This document shows, one piece after another, positions 36,794 through 46,005 of a stretch of 64,000 bases of DNA. Below the pieces are notes generated by a model, which saw only the letters and a list, made by a program, of their open reading frames with translations, was not told the origin of the DNA and ran no database searches. The stretch is taken from the NCBI GenBank assembly GCA_020636025.1, contig JACJYQ010000002.1, forward strand, positions 248,001 to 312,000, given 5' to 3'. The stretch is from Lewinellaceae bacterium. GTDB lineage: Bacteria > Bacteroidota > Bacteroidia > Chitinophagales > Saprospiraceae. Both the position numbers and the translations under genes were made by a program. Positions within the stretch are counted from its first letter, which is position 1; every line of letters starts with the position of its first letter.

Positions 36794-37110
36794 AATCGGG
36801 CGGGTTGTGAAAGTGCTAAACGATGATCAAAGATCACTACCTGGAAATGAAATTTAGGGAGTTCTTGGGTTAGGCTAACATTAAGAATCCGGATGGAGAT
36901 TGGTTCTGCACAGATTTCACACAGAAAAAATGCGCAGATTTCACACAGAAATTTCTGTGTAGAATCTGTGAAAACAAATCTGCGTAAAATCTGCGAGAAA
37001 TAAAACACACCTCAGGCCATGATTAAAAACTAACGCACCCTTTAATCTCCCGGTTTAGCACCAAGTCCACGTACCTTTAGGAGCCTTTTCTTTCACCAAT
37101 TCACATCCAA
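36794..37110. other. 317-base gap with inverted CAGATTT repeats
   Basis: No gene is seen. Between about 36906 and 37000 the sequence CAGATTTCACACAGAAA occurs twice in direct order, and the reverse form (TTTCTGTGTAGAATCTGTG, then AATCTGCG twice) follows directly, giving an imperfect fold-back. This is an intergenic repeat, not coding. The remaining ~100 bases contain the region upstream of the NUC1 gene, with a weak TACCTTTA (37072-37079). Confidence 0.6.
36906..37000. repeat. Fold-back intergenic repeat (CAGATTTCACACAGAAA family)
   Basis: Two direct copies of CAGATTTCACACAGAAA are followed by their near reverse complements, so the whole 95 bases can fold into a long hairpin. Repeats of this wording are often scattered between genes in Bacteroidota genomes. 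Confidence 0.6.
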
Positions 37111-38352
37111 ATGATCCATCGCCTCTTACTTTTCCTTCTAGCACTTTCTACAACTTCTGTTTTTTCCCAAAACCTGGAAGCCGAGAAACAGCGTATTGAA
37201 ACCTCGCTGGAAAATCTGGAGCAACAGAAAATCAAGCTGAAAGATGACCTGGAGGCTGTCAGGTTTAAAATGATCAACCGTGATTTGATTGCTATTGGAC
37301 TTCCAAGTGACAACTATGTCATGCACAAGGCATTAGCGCTTGAATATTCCGAAGCGCATGAGCAGGCCCGTTGGGTAGCGCACATCATACTGCCAGAAGT
37401 GAAGGAAGGCGTAGTATTCAGAAGTAACGATTTCCGACCCGACCCCATGATTTTCACGGGCTCGGCGGTTGAAGCAGACTATTTTCTCAAGCAATTGAAA
37501 CCCGACAGCACCTGGGCATACGATGGCTTTGGTTATGACCGTGGACACCTGGCGCCATCGGCCGATTTTCGCTGGTCGGAAAAAGCGCTGTCCGAGTCTT
37601 ATCTGTATTCCAATATGTCGCCACAGGTAGCCGAATTCAATCGTGGAAAATGGGCAGAGCTTGAAGCCGTGATAAGAGACTATGTGATCAATCATCCCGG
37701 TGTTCAATTGTACGTAGTTACCGGTCCGGTGCTGGAGGAAAATCTGCCAGTAATTGAGCGAAGCGTAAATAAAGTGGCCATTCCCAAGAAGTATTTCAAG
37801 GTAGCGCTCGATTTTCAGAACAAGCGAGCCGTTGGATTTATCATGCCCAATGTCAAAATCGAAAATCCGGTTGAAAGTTTTGCGGTACCCGTGGATGTCG
37901 TTGAGGAAGCAACCGGCCTTAATTTTTTCAACAAACTGCCAGACGATGTAGAAGATAACATTGAGTCCTCGCTTGATAAATCTGCCTGGTTTCCGACCTT
38001 ATCCAGCGGTGATACGGAACCATTCTATCAACCCGAATTGCCGAGAAACCATTTCAATACGGTGGTAGCAGGACGGTATATGGGAAAAGGGGACATTATC
38101 ACCGTTTGCGGAACAGTGGTTGGAAGCCGTTACAGCCGAAGCGGCAACCTCTGGCTCAATCTTGATAAGCAATTCCCGAATCAGATCTTTTCCGTGTACA
38201 TAAAAAAAGAAGACCTGGCCAATTTCAGCGGTGATCCGAAAGTGGAATTGGAAAACCGGAAGATCTGTTTTACCGGCAAGGTGGAAAATTCCAATGGCAC
38301 ACCTACGATGAATATCGAACGAGAGGAGATGATTTCGTTGATGGGGGAATGA
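37111..38352 (+). CDS. Secreted DNA/RNA non-specific endonuclease (NUC1 type)
   Basis: The 413-residue protein has a signal peptide (cut after FSQ, residue 20), a coiled-coil segment (22-50), and the beta-beta-alpha-metal nuclease domain with D143-R-G-H146 (H146 the general base) and the Mg-binding Asn in FNRGKW (N177). The C-terminal ~90 residues (from GRYMGKGDII) look like an OB-fold with an SGNLWLNL strand, which may bind nucleic acid. The enzyme would cut DNA and RNA outside the cytoplasm, for nutrient use or biofilm DNA turnover. It is monocistronic. Confidence 0.85.
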   Translation: MIHRLLLFLLALSTTSVFSQNLEAEKQRIETSLENLEQQKIKLKDDLEAVRFKMINRDLIAIGLPSDNYVMHKALALEYSEAHEQARWVAHIILPEVKEGVVFRSNDFRPDPMIFTGSAVEADYFLKQLKPDSTWAYDGFGYDRGHLAPSADFRWSEKALSESYLYSNMSPQVAEFNRGKWAELEAVIRDYVINHPGVQLYVVTGPVLEENLPVIERSVNKVAIPKKYFKVALDFQNKRAVGFIMPNVKIENPVESFAVPVDVVEEATGLNFFNKLPDDVEDNIESSLDKSAWFPTLSSGDTEPFYQPELPRNHFNTVVAGRYMGKGDIITVCGTVVGSRYSRSGNLWLNLDKQFPNQIFSVYIKKEDLANFSGDPKVELENRKICFTGKVENSNGTPTMNIEREEMISLMGE

Positions 38353-38374
38353 TGGTTTTACTCGATGGTTATGT

Positions 38375-38630
38375 TTCGGTGCGCTGCACCGAATAAAACA
38401 TCTATACGCTTGCTTGGCTACCGATGTTTGGCCGCTCCGCGGCTATTTAGATTGTTGTTTTCAAATTGTGATTCATAGCATTAATAGAATTTATCTGCAG
38501 CTCCGCGGCTTTATAGATTGGTGTTTCCATATGGATATTTACAACGCTGATAATTCTGTTTGCCGCAGAGCGGCCAAACATCGGTAGCCCAAATAAGGTG
38601 CGAACACATCATAAGGTGCAGCGCACCGAA
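38375..38630. repeat. Nested long inverted-repeat element
   Basis: The outer arms TTCGGTGCGCTGCACC (38375-38390) and its exact reverse complement (38615-38630) enclose a second perfect pair of 22 bases at 38416-38437 and 38568-38589. Near-identical segments with CTCCGCGGCT and TAGATTG occur at about 38434-38454 and 38502-38521 as direct repeats. No reading frame fills it. It looks like a non-coding mobile or REP/MITE-like element between the nuclease gene and the serine hydrolase operon. Confidence 0.7.
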
Positions 38631-38721
38631 AGATTCTCCCCAAGTTATTATAAACATCAGCCCTAACCACAACCGTTTGCTTTTCAACACATTATAATGG
38701 TAAATATTGGCTTACGCTTTC

Positions 38722-38775
38722 TTTCTACGAAGATTTTCGTAGAAATATTTGCATCTACGAAATAAATCGTAGATG
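38722..38775 (+). promoter_or_regulatory. Two BlaI-like operators before serine hydrolase-blaI-blaR1 operon
   Basis: TTTCTACGAA-GATT-TTCGTAGAAA (38722-38745) and CATCTACGA-AATAAA-TCGTAGATG (38752-38775) share the core TCTACGA-N6-TCGTAGA, and their centres are 30 bases apart, about three helix turns. A near -7 box AATATTTG (38744-38751) lies between them. BlaI/MecI repressors bind dyads of this kind, and a BlaI-family gene is the second gene of the downstream set. The chosen start of the first gene is at 38803. Confidence 0.7.
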
Positions 38776-38802
38776 TTTGCAGTTCATTATTATTTCCGAG
38801 CT

Positions 38803-40215
38803 ATGAAAGCAAGTTTTATTGTAATACTGTGGTTAATGGCAGCCGTAACTCCGGGTTGGGCGCAAGACAATGTCCAAACCAAATTGGATCGTCTGTTGAT
38901 TGATGGTTTTGAGAAAAAGGTGTTTTCGGGAAATGTTCTTGTGATTGAAAACGAGAAGCCTTTTTACGAGAGATCAATTGGCATGTCTGATTATGAAGCG
39001 AGTTTGCCCAACTCCGGAGAAACGGCATTTTCCACCGGTTCCATTACCAAAATTTTCACCCGCATTTTGGTCCTTCAACTGATTGCTGAAGGCAAACTCC
39101 GGTTTGACGATAAACTGGGTAAATATCTAAGCGGGTTCAAAAAAGAGATTGCAGAAAAGGTTACAGTCAGAAACCTGTTCGACCACCAATCCGGCTTGCT
39201 TCAGTATTACGATGTACCGGGTTTCAACCCCATGGAAAGAAGCGTTACGAGCGCAACCGATTTCTTACCCTGGCTTAGGGAAGAAGAGCTTGCCTTCGAA
39301 CCCGGAACTCAAACGGAATATTCCAACTCCGGCTATGTAGCGCTAGCGGCCATCATTGAAACCATTGAAAAGAAGGACTATTCTTTGGCTTTACAGGAAA
39401 GGATTTTCAACAGGTTGGACATGAGTAAAAGCGGATTTCAGTACAAGGCTGAAAATGTAACAGGCAAAGCACGCGGCTATTTGTCCAATCAACCAGGCCC
39501 ACTGATCGATAATACACAGTTTGGACTTGTGGGTGGAGGAGATGGCGGCATTTATTCCACATTAAAAGACCTCACAAAATTCTGTAAATCGCTCATGAAT
39601 GACGGGCGATTGCTAAGCGACGATTCAAAAGTTCAACTGGTTAACGAGCCCCTTTTCGAAAAGCAATTTACCAGTTGGGACGAGTTTAAACAGAAAGGTC
39701 GGATGGCCATTGCCGGCGGCGGACCTGGCGTAAGCGCGGTAATTGCCCTGAACATGGCAAAAAAGAGAGTAGTGATCGTTTTATCCAATTTTGATGGTGG
39801 AACGGCTGAAACCATTTTCGAACGAATTGCCGCTGTTTTAAACGGAGATGAGCCGGCTCCGCTGCAACCTTCCGTGGGAATATTTCTCTATAATTTATTG
39901 ATAGAAAAAGGCGCTGATTACTTCACCGCAAATGTGGATACAGAACTTTCCCAAAATGGTTTTGATCTCGGCGATGATGACATGCCTCTGATGTTTGCAG
40001 GTGAAGTATTGATAAGAGATGAAAAAGCCGATGAAGCCGTTGCCCTTTTCACGTATTACACCCAAAAATTTCCGCAAATCATAGTAGCCTGGAACGATCT
40101 AGGTGAAGCGTATCTGATGAAAGACAATAAGGCAAAAGCCAAAGCTTGTTTTCAAAAGGTACTCGAACTGCAACCCAACAATCCATACGCACAGGAACGA
40201 CTTGAAAAATTATGA
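38803..40215 (+). CDS. Beta-lactamase-family serine hydrolase with TPR tail
   Basis: From the ATG at 38803 the 470-residue protein has a signal peptide (cut near WAQ, ~21). The serine beta-lactamase/class C fold is shown by S80-I-T-K83 in FSTGSITKIF and the YSNSGY motif (Y-x-N, about residue 171). The last ~70 residues carry a TPR-like repeat (WNDLGEAYLMKDNKAKAKAC). Members hydrolyse beta-lactams, peptides or esters; a true beta-lactamase is not proven. The upstream in-frame ATG at 38773 overlaps the second operator and is less likely. BlaI-type operators upstream and a BlaI/BlaR1-type pair downstream suggest inducible expression. Confidence 0.85.
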   Translation: MKASFIVILWLMAAVTPGWAQDNVQTKLDRLLIDGFEKKVFSGNVLVIENEKPFYERSIGMSDYEASLPNSGETAFSTGSITKIFTRILVLQLIAEGKLRFDDKLGKYLSGFKKEIAEKVTVRNLFDHQSGLLQYYDVPGFNPMERSVTSATDFLPWLREEELAFEPGTQTEYSNSGYVALAAIIETIEKKDYSLALQERIFNRLDMSKSGFQYKAENVTGKARGYLSNQPGPLIDNTQFGLVGGGDGGIYSTLKDLTKFCKSLMNDGRLLSDDSKVQLVNEPLFEKQFTSWDEFKQKGRMAIAGGGPGVSAVIALNMAKKRVVIVLSNFDGGTAETIFERIAAVLNGDEPAPLQPSVGIFLYNLLIEKGADYFTANVDTELSQNGFDLGDDDMPLMFAGEVLIRDEKADEAVALFTYYTQKFPQIIVAWNDLGEAYLMKDNKAKAKACFQKVLELQPNNPYAQERLEKL

Positions 40216-40278
40216 GCTGATCCAACAATCCATTCATAACTCATAATTAATAATTCATAATTAACACAAGCACTTAGG

Positions 40279-40680
40279 ATGAAACCAACCGATGCTGAAC
40301 TGGAAATTCTCCACCACCTCTGGCAACACGGCCCTTTAACCGTGAGGATGGTGAATGATATGCTGAACGAAGCCAGAAAAGGAGGAGCAAAAGAAGCCGC
40401 CGGCTATACCACCACCCTCAAGCTTATGCAGATCATGCTGGAAAAAGGCTTGCTCTCCCGCACAGAGGAAGGCAGGACACACACCTATTCAGCAGTGGTT
40501 CGCGAAGAGGACGCTCAGTCGATGCTGTTGCAGCAATTCGTGAATAACACTTTCAGGGGTAACACGGCACGTCTGGTTATGCAGGCCCTGGGCAACCAAC
40601 AAGCCAGCGCGGATGAATTGGATGAGATAAAAGCACTTATCGCAACACTTGAAAATAAGGAGGGTGACGATGACAAATGA
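40279..40680 (+). CDS. BlaI/MecI-family repressor
   Basis: The 133-residue protein has the BlaI/MecI winged helix (residues ~3-75: TDAELEILHHLWQHGPLTVR, YTTTLKLMQIMLEKGLLSR) and a C-terminal dimerisation helix region. Such repressors bind dyads in front of resistance or cell-wall genes and are inactivated when a BlaR1-type membrane protease senses its signal. The two TCTACGA dyads at 38722-38775 are likely targets; an AT-rich palindromic stretch (40233-40263) precedes this gene. It overlaps the M56 peptidase gene by 11 bases. Confidence 0.88.
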   Translation: MKPTDAELEILHHLWQHGPLTVRMVNDMLNEARKGGAKEAAGYTTTLKLMQIMLEKGLLSRTEEGRTHTYSAVVREEDAQSMLLQQFVNNTFRGNTARLVMQALGNQQASADELDEIKALIATLENKEGDDDK

Positions 40681-42811
40681 TGCTCTATTCCGCGCGATTG
40701 GCTGGACCCTGGTTCATTCACTCTGGCAGGCAACCTTGGCCGCATTACTGCTTCTTTTGATTGTTCCGCGATTGAAAAACGCCAGACAACGTTATTGGAC
40801 AGCCTATGCGTTTTTGCTACTTGTTTTATTCGCTGCCGTAGCTACCTGCATAAGCGTATACAACCCTGCAAAAGTAGCAGACAGCGCTGTAGGAGTTTTG
40901 GATACAACACTATTGTTTATCATTGAAAATCAATCAATTAACACTAGTATTGGACAGATATTTTCAAATTGGCTGGAAGCAAATCATACTATGCTGGTGG
41001 TGCTTTGGCTCTTGGGATTTGGTTTTTTCCTGTTGCGTCTGATCGGTGGTTTGTGGCAAGTACAAATGCTAAAACGACATGGAATTGTCGTTCCTAGTCA
41101 GGACTGGCAGGAAAAATTCGACTCGCTCCGAAAAAGCCTTGGCTTACGAGGTAACGTGCGACTGTTTGAGTCGAACAGGGTGAATATGCCTATGGCCATG
41201 GGTTGGCTAAAGCCGGTTGTGCTGTTGCCAATTGGTATGGTGAACCAACTCACCCCTTCTGAAGTAGAAGCAGTGCTGGCACACGAGCTTGCCCACATTG
41301 CCCGGAGAGACTGGGTATTCAACCTCATTCAGGCATTTATCGAAAGTCTTTTTTACTACCACCCGGCTGTTTGGTGGATTTCCTCGGTGATCCGCCGCGA
41401 ACGCGAAAATTCCTGCGATGACGCGGCCCTCCAAACCACCGGAAACCCTATGGCTTTTGCAAAGGCTTTGGTACAGGTACAGGAAATGGCTAATGCTGTT
41501 CCTGCGCTGGCACTCGGCCTCAGTGATAAACGCCGCAGACCCCTGTTGGAAAGGGTGCGTCGGATCTTAAATCAACCACAACAAAAACAACAGCAAGTTA
41601 TGGAAAAAATTACAGCAACCATTATCCTGCTCGCCTGTCTGGCGCTGGTAGGATTGAAAGCAAATTCAGGACCGGCGCTCGACGCTGTGTTCTCCCAGAT
41701 CAGCACTTTCCCGGACAAATTTATGGGAAAACAAGTGTCTGACAATCAAATGCAGAACGACACTACACCGAAAAGAAAAACGACCAAGATCGTTCGCGAA
41801 GAAGATGACCAGGTTGTAAAGGCTGAGTATCAGGATGGCAAGCTAACCCGTCTGAATATAGACGGTGAAGAAATCCCCGAATCTGAATTCGCCAGCCACA
41901 AATATCTGACTGATGAGCTAATGGAAGAGGCGCCATCCTTACCTACGCCTCCATCACCACCTTCAAATTTCTGGCATTCTGAAGACGGGCGTGTGTGGTC
42001 ATTTCCAACACCCCCCACACCTCCCGACGCGCCAAGAGCATTCTGGTTCGGAACCGATGCGCCTAAAGGGTTTTCCTCACCGCATTTCCGGGAAGATGTA
42101 CAGGTTTATACCGACGAAGACAAGGATGGAAACACCATTATTCGGTTGAATAACAATGGAGAATCTACAGAAGTAATTGTAAAAGATGATGATGTGTATA
42201 TCAATGGGAAAAAAGTAGAAAAGGGTGACTCCATCAATATTCCTGGTTTGCAATTTTTCAATGATAAAAACATTTTCTTCGCCCCCGAAGGATTTAACTA
42301 CCGTTTCGATTTCGATGATTCCAATGAATCCCGGGCCTTTTTATTCGACCGCTATGCAGAACACATGGATGACAAGGAGAGAGCAATCGCCATGGAACAA
42401 AGAGCATTGGCTATGAAGGAGAGAGTCCAGGCCATGAAAGAAGTTGAAAAAGAACTGAAACAACACCAAAAAGAGATGAGAAGATCACAACAGGATGTAC
42501 GCAGATATCAACGGGAGGCCGAACGCGAATTACGAGAGGTGCAAAGAGCCAGAGATGCAAGGGTTGAATACGCCCCATTTTATTCCAGAAACAATTCTGT
42601 AGAAAAATTGCTGAAAAAGCAACTGGTGAAAGACGGCTTGATCAGCGATCCGGAAAACTTCTCTTTTGAAATAAACGATAAAAAGTTGAAAGTCAACAAG
42701 AAAAAGCAATCCGAACCCATGCGTAAAAAGTACATGGAGCTTTTAGAAGGTCAGATGGGCATCAAATCAACCGGAAAAACAAGTTTCAACTTTAATTATT
42801 CTAACAAGTAA
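40670..42811 (+). CDS. BlaR1-like M56-family membrane metallopeptidase
   Basis: The ~713-residue protein starts at ATG 40670, preceded by AGGAGG (40658-40663), an unusually good ribosome-binding site for this genome. Four N-terminal membrane helices surround the zinc site H205-E-L-A-H209, as in BlaR1/MecR1 (M56). After a further helix (~330) there is a long extracytoplasmic part with Pro-rich and acidic stretches (residues ~410-560) and a Glu/Arg/Met-rich coiled coil (~570-640) in place of the penicillin-binding sensor domain of true BlaR1. It probably cleaves the BlaI-type repressor after sensing an envelope signal other than a beta-lactam. Confidence 0.85.
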   Translation: MTNDALFRAIGWTLVHSLWQATLAALLLLLIVPRLKNARQRYWTAYAFLLLVLFAAVATCISVYNPAKVADSAVGVLDTTLLFIIENQSINTSIGQIFSNWLEANHTMLVVLWLLGFGFFLLRLIGGLWQVQMLKRHGIVVPSQDWQEKFDSLRKSLGLRGNVRLFESNRVNMPMAMGWLKPVVLLPIGMVNQLTPSEVEAVLAHELAHIARRDWVFNLIQAFIESLFYYHPAVWWISSVIRRERENSCDDAALQTTGNPMAFAKALVQVQEMANAVPALALGLSDKRRRPLLERVRRILNQPQQKQQQVMEKITATIILLACLALVGLKANSGPALDAVFSQISTFPDKFMGKQVSDNQMQNDTTPKRKTTKIVREEDDQVVKAEYQDGKLTRLNIDGEEIPESEFASHKYLTDELMEEAPSLPTPPSPPSNFWHSEDGRVWSFPTPPTPPDAPRAFWFGTDAPKGFSSPHFREDVQVYTDEDKDGNTIIRLNNNGESTEVIVKDDDVYINGKKVEKGDSINIPGLQFFNDKNIFFAPEGFNYRFDFDDSNESRAFLFDRYAEHMDDKERAIAMEQRALAMKERVQAMKEVEKELKQHQKEMRRSQQDVRRYQREAERELREVQRARDARVEYAPFYSRNNSVEKLLKKQLVKDGLISDPENFSFEINDKKLKVNKKKQSEPMRKKYMELLEGQMGIKSTGKTSFNFNYSNK

Positions 42812-42831
42812 TTAAAATAGTCCATAATGAG

Positions 42832-42870
42832 AAGGGGGTGTGAGCACATCAGTGTTCACACCCCTTTTAT
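42832..42870. terminator. Terminator between blaR1-like gene and uvrD
   Basis: GGGGTGTGA (42835-42843) pairs exactly with TCACACCCC (42856-42864), followed by TTTTATTTTAA on the + strand. The A-rich base before the stem lets it act on the opposite strand to a lesser extent. It ends the serine hydrolase operon. Confidence 0.7.
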
Positions 42871-42875
42871 TTTAA

Positions 42876-42945
42876 TCCCCCAGTAAGCCCTGAAAGGGCG
42901 GTATCCCATAACCTGGGGGAAGCCCCAGGATTTCCCGGGAGCCAA
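42876..42945. repeat. Palindromic CCCTGAAAGGGC / CCTGGGG intergenic repeat
   Basis: AGCCCTGAAAGGGCGG is followed by TATCCCATAACCTGGGG and AAGCCCCAGG, giving two small hairpins. The wording matches a dispersed intergenic repeat frequently seen in Bacteroidota genomes. It is non-coding. Confidence 0.5.
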
Positions 42946-42960
42946 GCACCTGCATACAAG

Positions 42961-45276
42961 CTACAGCACCTGCAGCTTCGCAAACTTCAGCACAATCCTC
43001 CGTTCAGACATATCATCGTTCTTAAACCGGATCGTAGCGATCTTATTACCCGCAGGTCCTTCCACACTCAGGATCTTTCCCTCACCAAACTTCTGGTGAA
43101 AAACCGTTACGCCCTCCACGATATACTCTGCAGGGGATGCCTGAAAATTTGCTGCTGCCTTAGGTGGAACAGGCGGTGGTTTCAATCTGCGCGGTGTACT
43201 GAAATTACCACTCACGGAAGCACCACGCTGGCTTGGCATGGTTGGTTGTGAATGTGCATTCAGGCGGGCGCTGCCCAATCCGCCAACAAACTCAAAATGA
43301 TCAGTGCCCACTTCCTCCAGAAAGCGGGATGGTTCACAGGCTTTTATCTGCCCATAGCGATAGCGGTTTTGTGCGTAACTGATGGTCAGAAATTCCTTGG
43401 CTCTGGTGATGGCCACATAAAACAAGCGACGTTCCTCGTCCAGGCCGTTTGGGTCTTCCAGTGACATAAAGGACGGAAAAAGCCCTTCCTCCATTCCGGT
43501 TACAAATATGCTTTTGAACTCCAGCCCTTTGGCGGAGTGTATACTCATCAGGGTGATGTAATCTGTGCCGTCGTTTTTTTCATCGGCATCGGTCAACAGG
43601 GTGATGGTTTGTAGGTAGGCGGCCAGTGATGCTTCTTCGCCTGGTCTGCGCAGAAAATCCAGTTCGGTATCGTCGTCGGCGCCAGGGCCGTTGGAGTCAA
43701 CAAATTCCGAAATGGCATCCAGCACGGCGTTCAGGTTTTCCATGCGTCCAAGACCTTCCGGACTTGTATCGTTTTTCATGAAATCAAACAAGCCTGACTG
43801 GCGCAAAATATCGGAGGCCAGTCTTGCTGCAGAGTCGCTGGTAGCGCGCGACTGCCAGGCTTCCACCATCTTGCGGAATTGCGCCATGGATTTTTTTGCC
43901 CGCTCTGTCACATCCAGCGGAACGCTGATCATGGCTTCCCACATGGTCATTTCATGGGCTGATGCTGCTGCGCTCAGTTTGCCAATGGTAGCATCGCTGA
44001 TGCCCCGTGTTGGGAAGTTTATGACACGACGCAAGGCTTCTTCATCTTGCGGATTTACAGCCAGACGGAGATATGCCACCAAATCCTTTACTTCTTTTCG
44101 CTGATAAAAAGACATGCCGCCATATACCCGGTAAAGCAGATTCAGTTTCCGCAGGTGTTCCTCAAACTTCCGGCTTTGGGCATTGGTGCGGTACAATATG
44201 GCGATATCCGAATTGGGCAGGTGGTAACGGTGCTTGTGCTCAAGAATGAGATCGGCTACCCGGCGGCCTTCCTCATCATCGGTCAGGCATCTGAGCAGTT
44301 TAATTTTCTGCCGCTCTTCCCGGTTTGTCCAGATGGTTTTAGGCAGCTGGCGACGGTTGTTTAAGATCACCTCATTGGCTGCAGATACAATGTGAAAGGT
44401 GCTGCGGTAATTCTGCTCCAGCTTGAAAGTTTGCAGGTTTGTATAATCCTTTTCGAAATCGAGGATGTTGTCGATGGTGGCTCCTCGGAATGCGTAGATA
44501 CTTTGGGCGTCATCTCCCACGATGAACACATTTTCCGGACTGCCATCGTATTTCGTCAACAAGCGAAGAATGGCGTACTGCAGAAAGTTGGTATCCTGAA
44601 ACTCGTCAACGTGTACATAACGGAAACGCGCCCTGTATTTGTCGAGCACATTACCCGGATTTTGCTGAAACAACCTGTATAACTGGTATAAGAGATCGTC
44701 GAAATCCATGGCGCCCGAACGGAAGCAACGGGCTATATATTGCTCGTAAATATCTACTACATACGGCCGTTTTGCCGCTCGATCCTGCTGCATCATATCT
44801 ACATTTTGCCGGTACAGGATCGGCGTAATGAGATTGCTTTTGCACATGGAAATTCTCGAGCGAATGGCGGAAGGGTGGTACACATTAGGATCGAGGTTCA
44901 TCTCCTTGATGATGGCCTTTAACACACTCGTTGTGTCGTCGGTATCGTAAATGGAGAAGGAAGACGGATAACCGATTTTATCGGCCTCATAACGCAAAAT
45001 ACGCGCGAAAATGGAGTGAAAAGTACCCGCCCAAACCTTTTGGGCGGATGGTCCGACCACCTGCTCGATCCGTTCTTTCATCTCCCGGGCACTCTTGTTG
45101 GTAAAGGTCAGCGCCAGTATTTCCCAGGGTGGCACATGATTTTGCAGAAGATGCGCAATGCGGTAGGTAAGCACCCGCGTTTTCCCGGAACCCGGACCGG
45201 CAATTACCAGTACCGGTCCTTCAATGGTGGTGACTGCCTGTCGCTGTATGGGATTCAGTTCTTCGAGATATGACAT
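42961..45276 (-). CDS. uvrD: UvrD/PcrA-type DNA helicase
   Basis: The 771-residue protein is a superfamily 1A 3'-5' helicase. The P-loop GPGSGKT (27-33), VDEFQDTN (motif II), GDDAQSIYAFRGA (motif III), QNYRST (motif IV), LMSIHSAKGLEF (motif V) and VAITRAKEFL (motif VI) are all present. The C-terminal ~45 residues (VFHQKFGEGKILSVEG) form a Tudor-like RNA-polymerase-binding domain as in PcrA. It serves nucleotide-excision and mismatch repair and clears conflicts with transcription. Length is normal. Confidence 0.95.
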   Translation of the reverse strand: MSYLEELNPIQRQAVTTIEGPVLVIAGPGSGKTRVLTYRIAHLLQNHVPPWEILALTFTNKSAREMKERIEQVVGPSAQKVWAGTFHSIFARILRYEADKIGYPSSFSIYDTDDTTSVLKAIIKEMNLDPNVYHPSAIRSRISMCKSNLITPILYRQNVDMMQQDRAAKRPYVVDIYEQYIARCFRSGAMDFDDLLYQLYRLFQQNPGNVLDKYRARFRYVHVDEFQDTNFLQYAILRLLTKYDGSPENVFIVGDDAQSIYAFRGATIDNILDFEKDYTNLQTFKLEQNYRSTFHIVSAANEVILNNRRQLPKTIWTNREERQKIKLLRCLTDDEEGRRVADLILEHKHRYHLPNSDIAILYRTNAQSRKFEEHLRKLNLLYRVYGGMSFYQRKEVKDLVAYLRLAVNPQDEEALRRVINFPTRGISDATIGKLSAAASAHEMTMWEAMISVPLDVTERAKKSMAQFRKMVEAWQSRATSDSAARLASDILRQSGLFDFMKNDTSPEGLGRMENLNAVLDAISEFVDSNGPGADDDTELDFLRRPGEEASLAAYLQTITLLTDADEKNDGTDYITLMSIHSAKGLEFKSIFVTGMEEGLFPSFMSLEDPNGLDEERRLFYVAITRAKEFLTISYAQNRYRYGQIKACEPSRFLEEVGTDHFEFVGGLGSARLNAHSQPTMPSQRGASVSGNFSTPRRLKPPPVPPKAAANFQASPAEYIVEGVTVFHQKFGEGKILSVEGPAGNKIATIRFKNDDMSERRIVLKFAKLQVL

Positions 45277-45405
45277 ACCGGAAACAGGATTTTTGGCGAA
45301 GATAAAAGGATTTGTATGAGGGCTGGCATTTAAACATAAAATGTTTTAAAACATATTCATTTGTACTTAAATTAAGCTCTAATGGCCGAACTCAATTACA
45401 AGGGA

Positions 45406-46005
45406 TTAAAAAAGTTGTAATATTTCTGTATCACTAATTGGGGTATTTATCATACCTGCATCATTTTCCCATTTAATTGATAGGTCACGATATATGTTTG
45501 CTGGGTTACAAAGTGGATCATTGACGGAATGAGCTAACTCATAATATGAAGAATATAACCATTCAGATGGATCATTTACCAACCCTGCTGCAACAGGATT
45601 ATTAAGAATATAACAAAAGCATGTCAGAGAATAATCTTCAAAATAAAATTCACTACTCACTTGCTTTGCGCAAGTGCGTTGCTGAAATAACGAACCTGTC
45701 AGTTTTTCTTGTTTGTGAATAGCTCTGGTATAACTACTCAACATTATTTGAATCCCCCTACTAAAAGCCTGAATTGAAACTGGTCCTGATTTGGGTGAGA
45801 TAACTTCTATGCTTTTTCTATTAGCCTTGACCAACAAATGAAAATGATTAGGCATCAGGCAGTAAGCCAATAAGTCGCACACCGGTAATAGGTGAGTGCG
45901 CATCTTTCGAACGAAGTATTTAAAATTATCATCAGAAAAAAATATAGGCTGTCGATTATTTCCACGGTTATACACGTGGTAAATATGGTTTTCGATTAGG
46001 TTCAT
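45406..46005 (-). CDS. REP-associated tyrosine transposase (RAYT, Y1 type)
   Basis: The 199-residue protein has the Y1/HuH signature H54-F-H56 in YCLMPNHFHLLV and the likely catalytic Y92 in SSYTRAIHK, in the order seen in IS200-like and RAYT enzymes, and starts with the typical IYHVYNRGNN. RAYTs cut and join single-stranded DNA at REP palindromes and are usually single-copy domesticated relatives of IS200/IS605 transposases. A perfect 50-base inverted repeat with inner palindromes lies 103 bases upstream, as expected for its REP substrate. Whether it is still active is unknown. Confidence 0.88.
   Translation of the reverse strand: MNLIENHIYHVYNRGNNRQPIFFSDDNFKYFVRKMRTHLLPVCDLLAYCLMPNHFHLLVKANRKSIEVISPKSGPVSIQAFSRGIQIMLSSYTRAIHKQEKLTGSLFQQRTCAKQVSSEFYFEDYSLTCFCYILNNPVAAGLVNDPSEWLYSSYYELAHSVNDPLCNPANIYRDLSIKWENDAGMINTPISDTEILQLF

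Noticed and set aside
36906..37000. Rho-independent terminator for the PhoD or NUC1 gene
   Set aside because: The fold-back lies upstream of both diverging genes, so it cannot end either one; it is better read as a dispersed repeat.
38375..38630. Possible CRISPR array or integron site
   Set aside because: The repeats are inverted and nested, not regularly spaced direct repeats, and no cas genes are present in the window.
38773..38802. Upstream ATG for the serine hydrolase
   Set aside because: It overlaps the second BlaI-like operator and adds residues before a clear signal peptide that starts at 38803.
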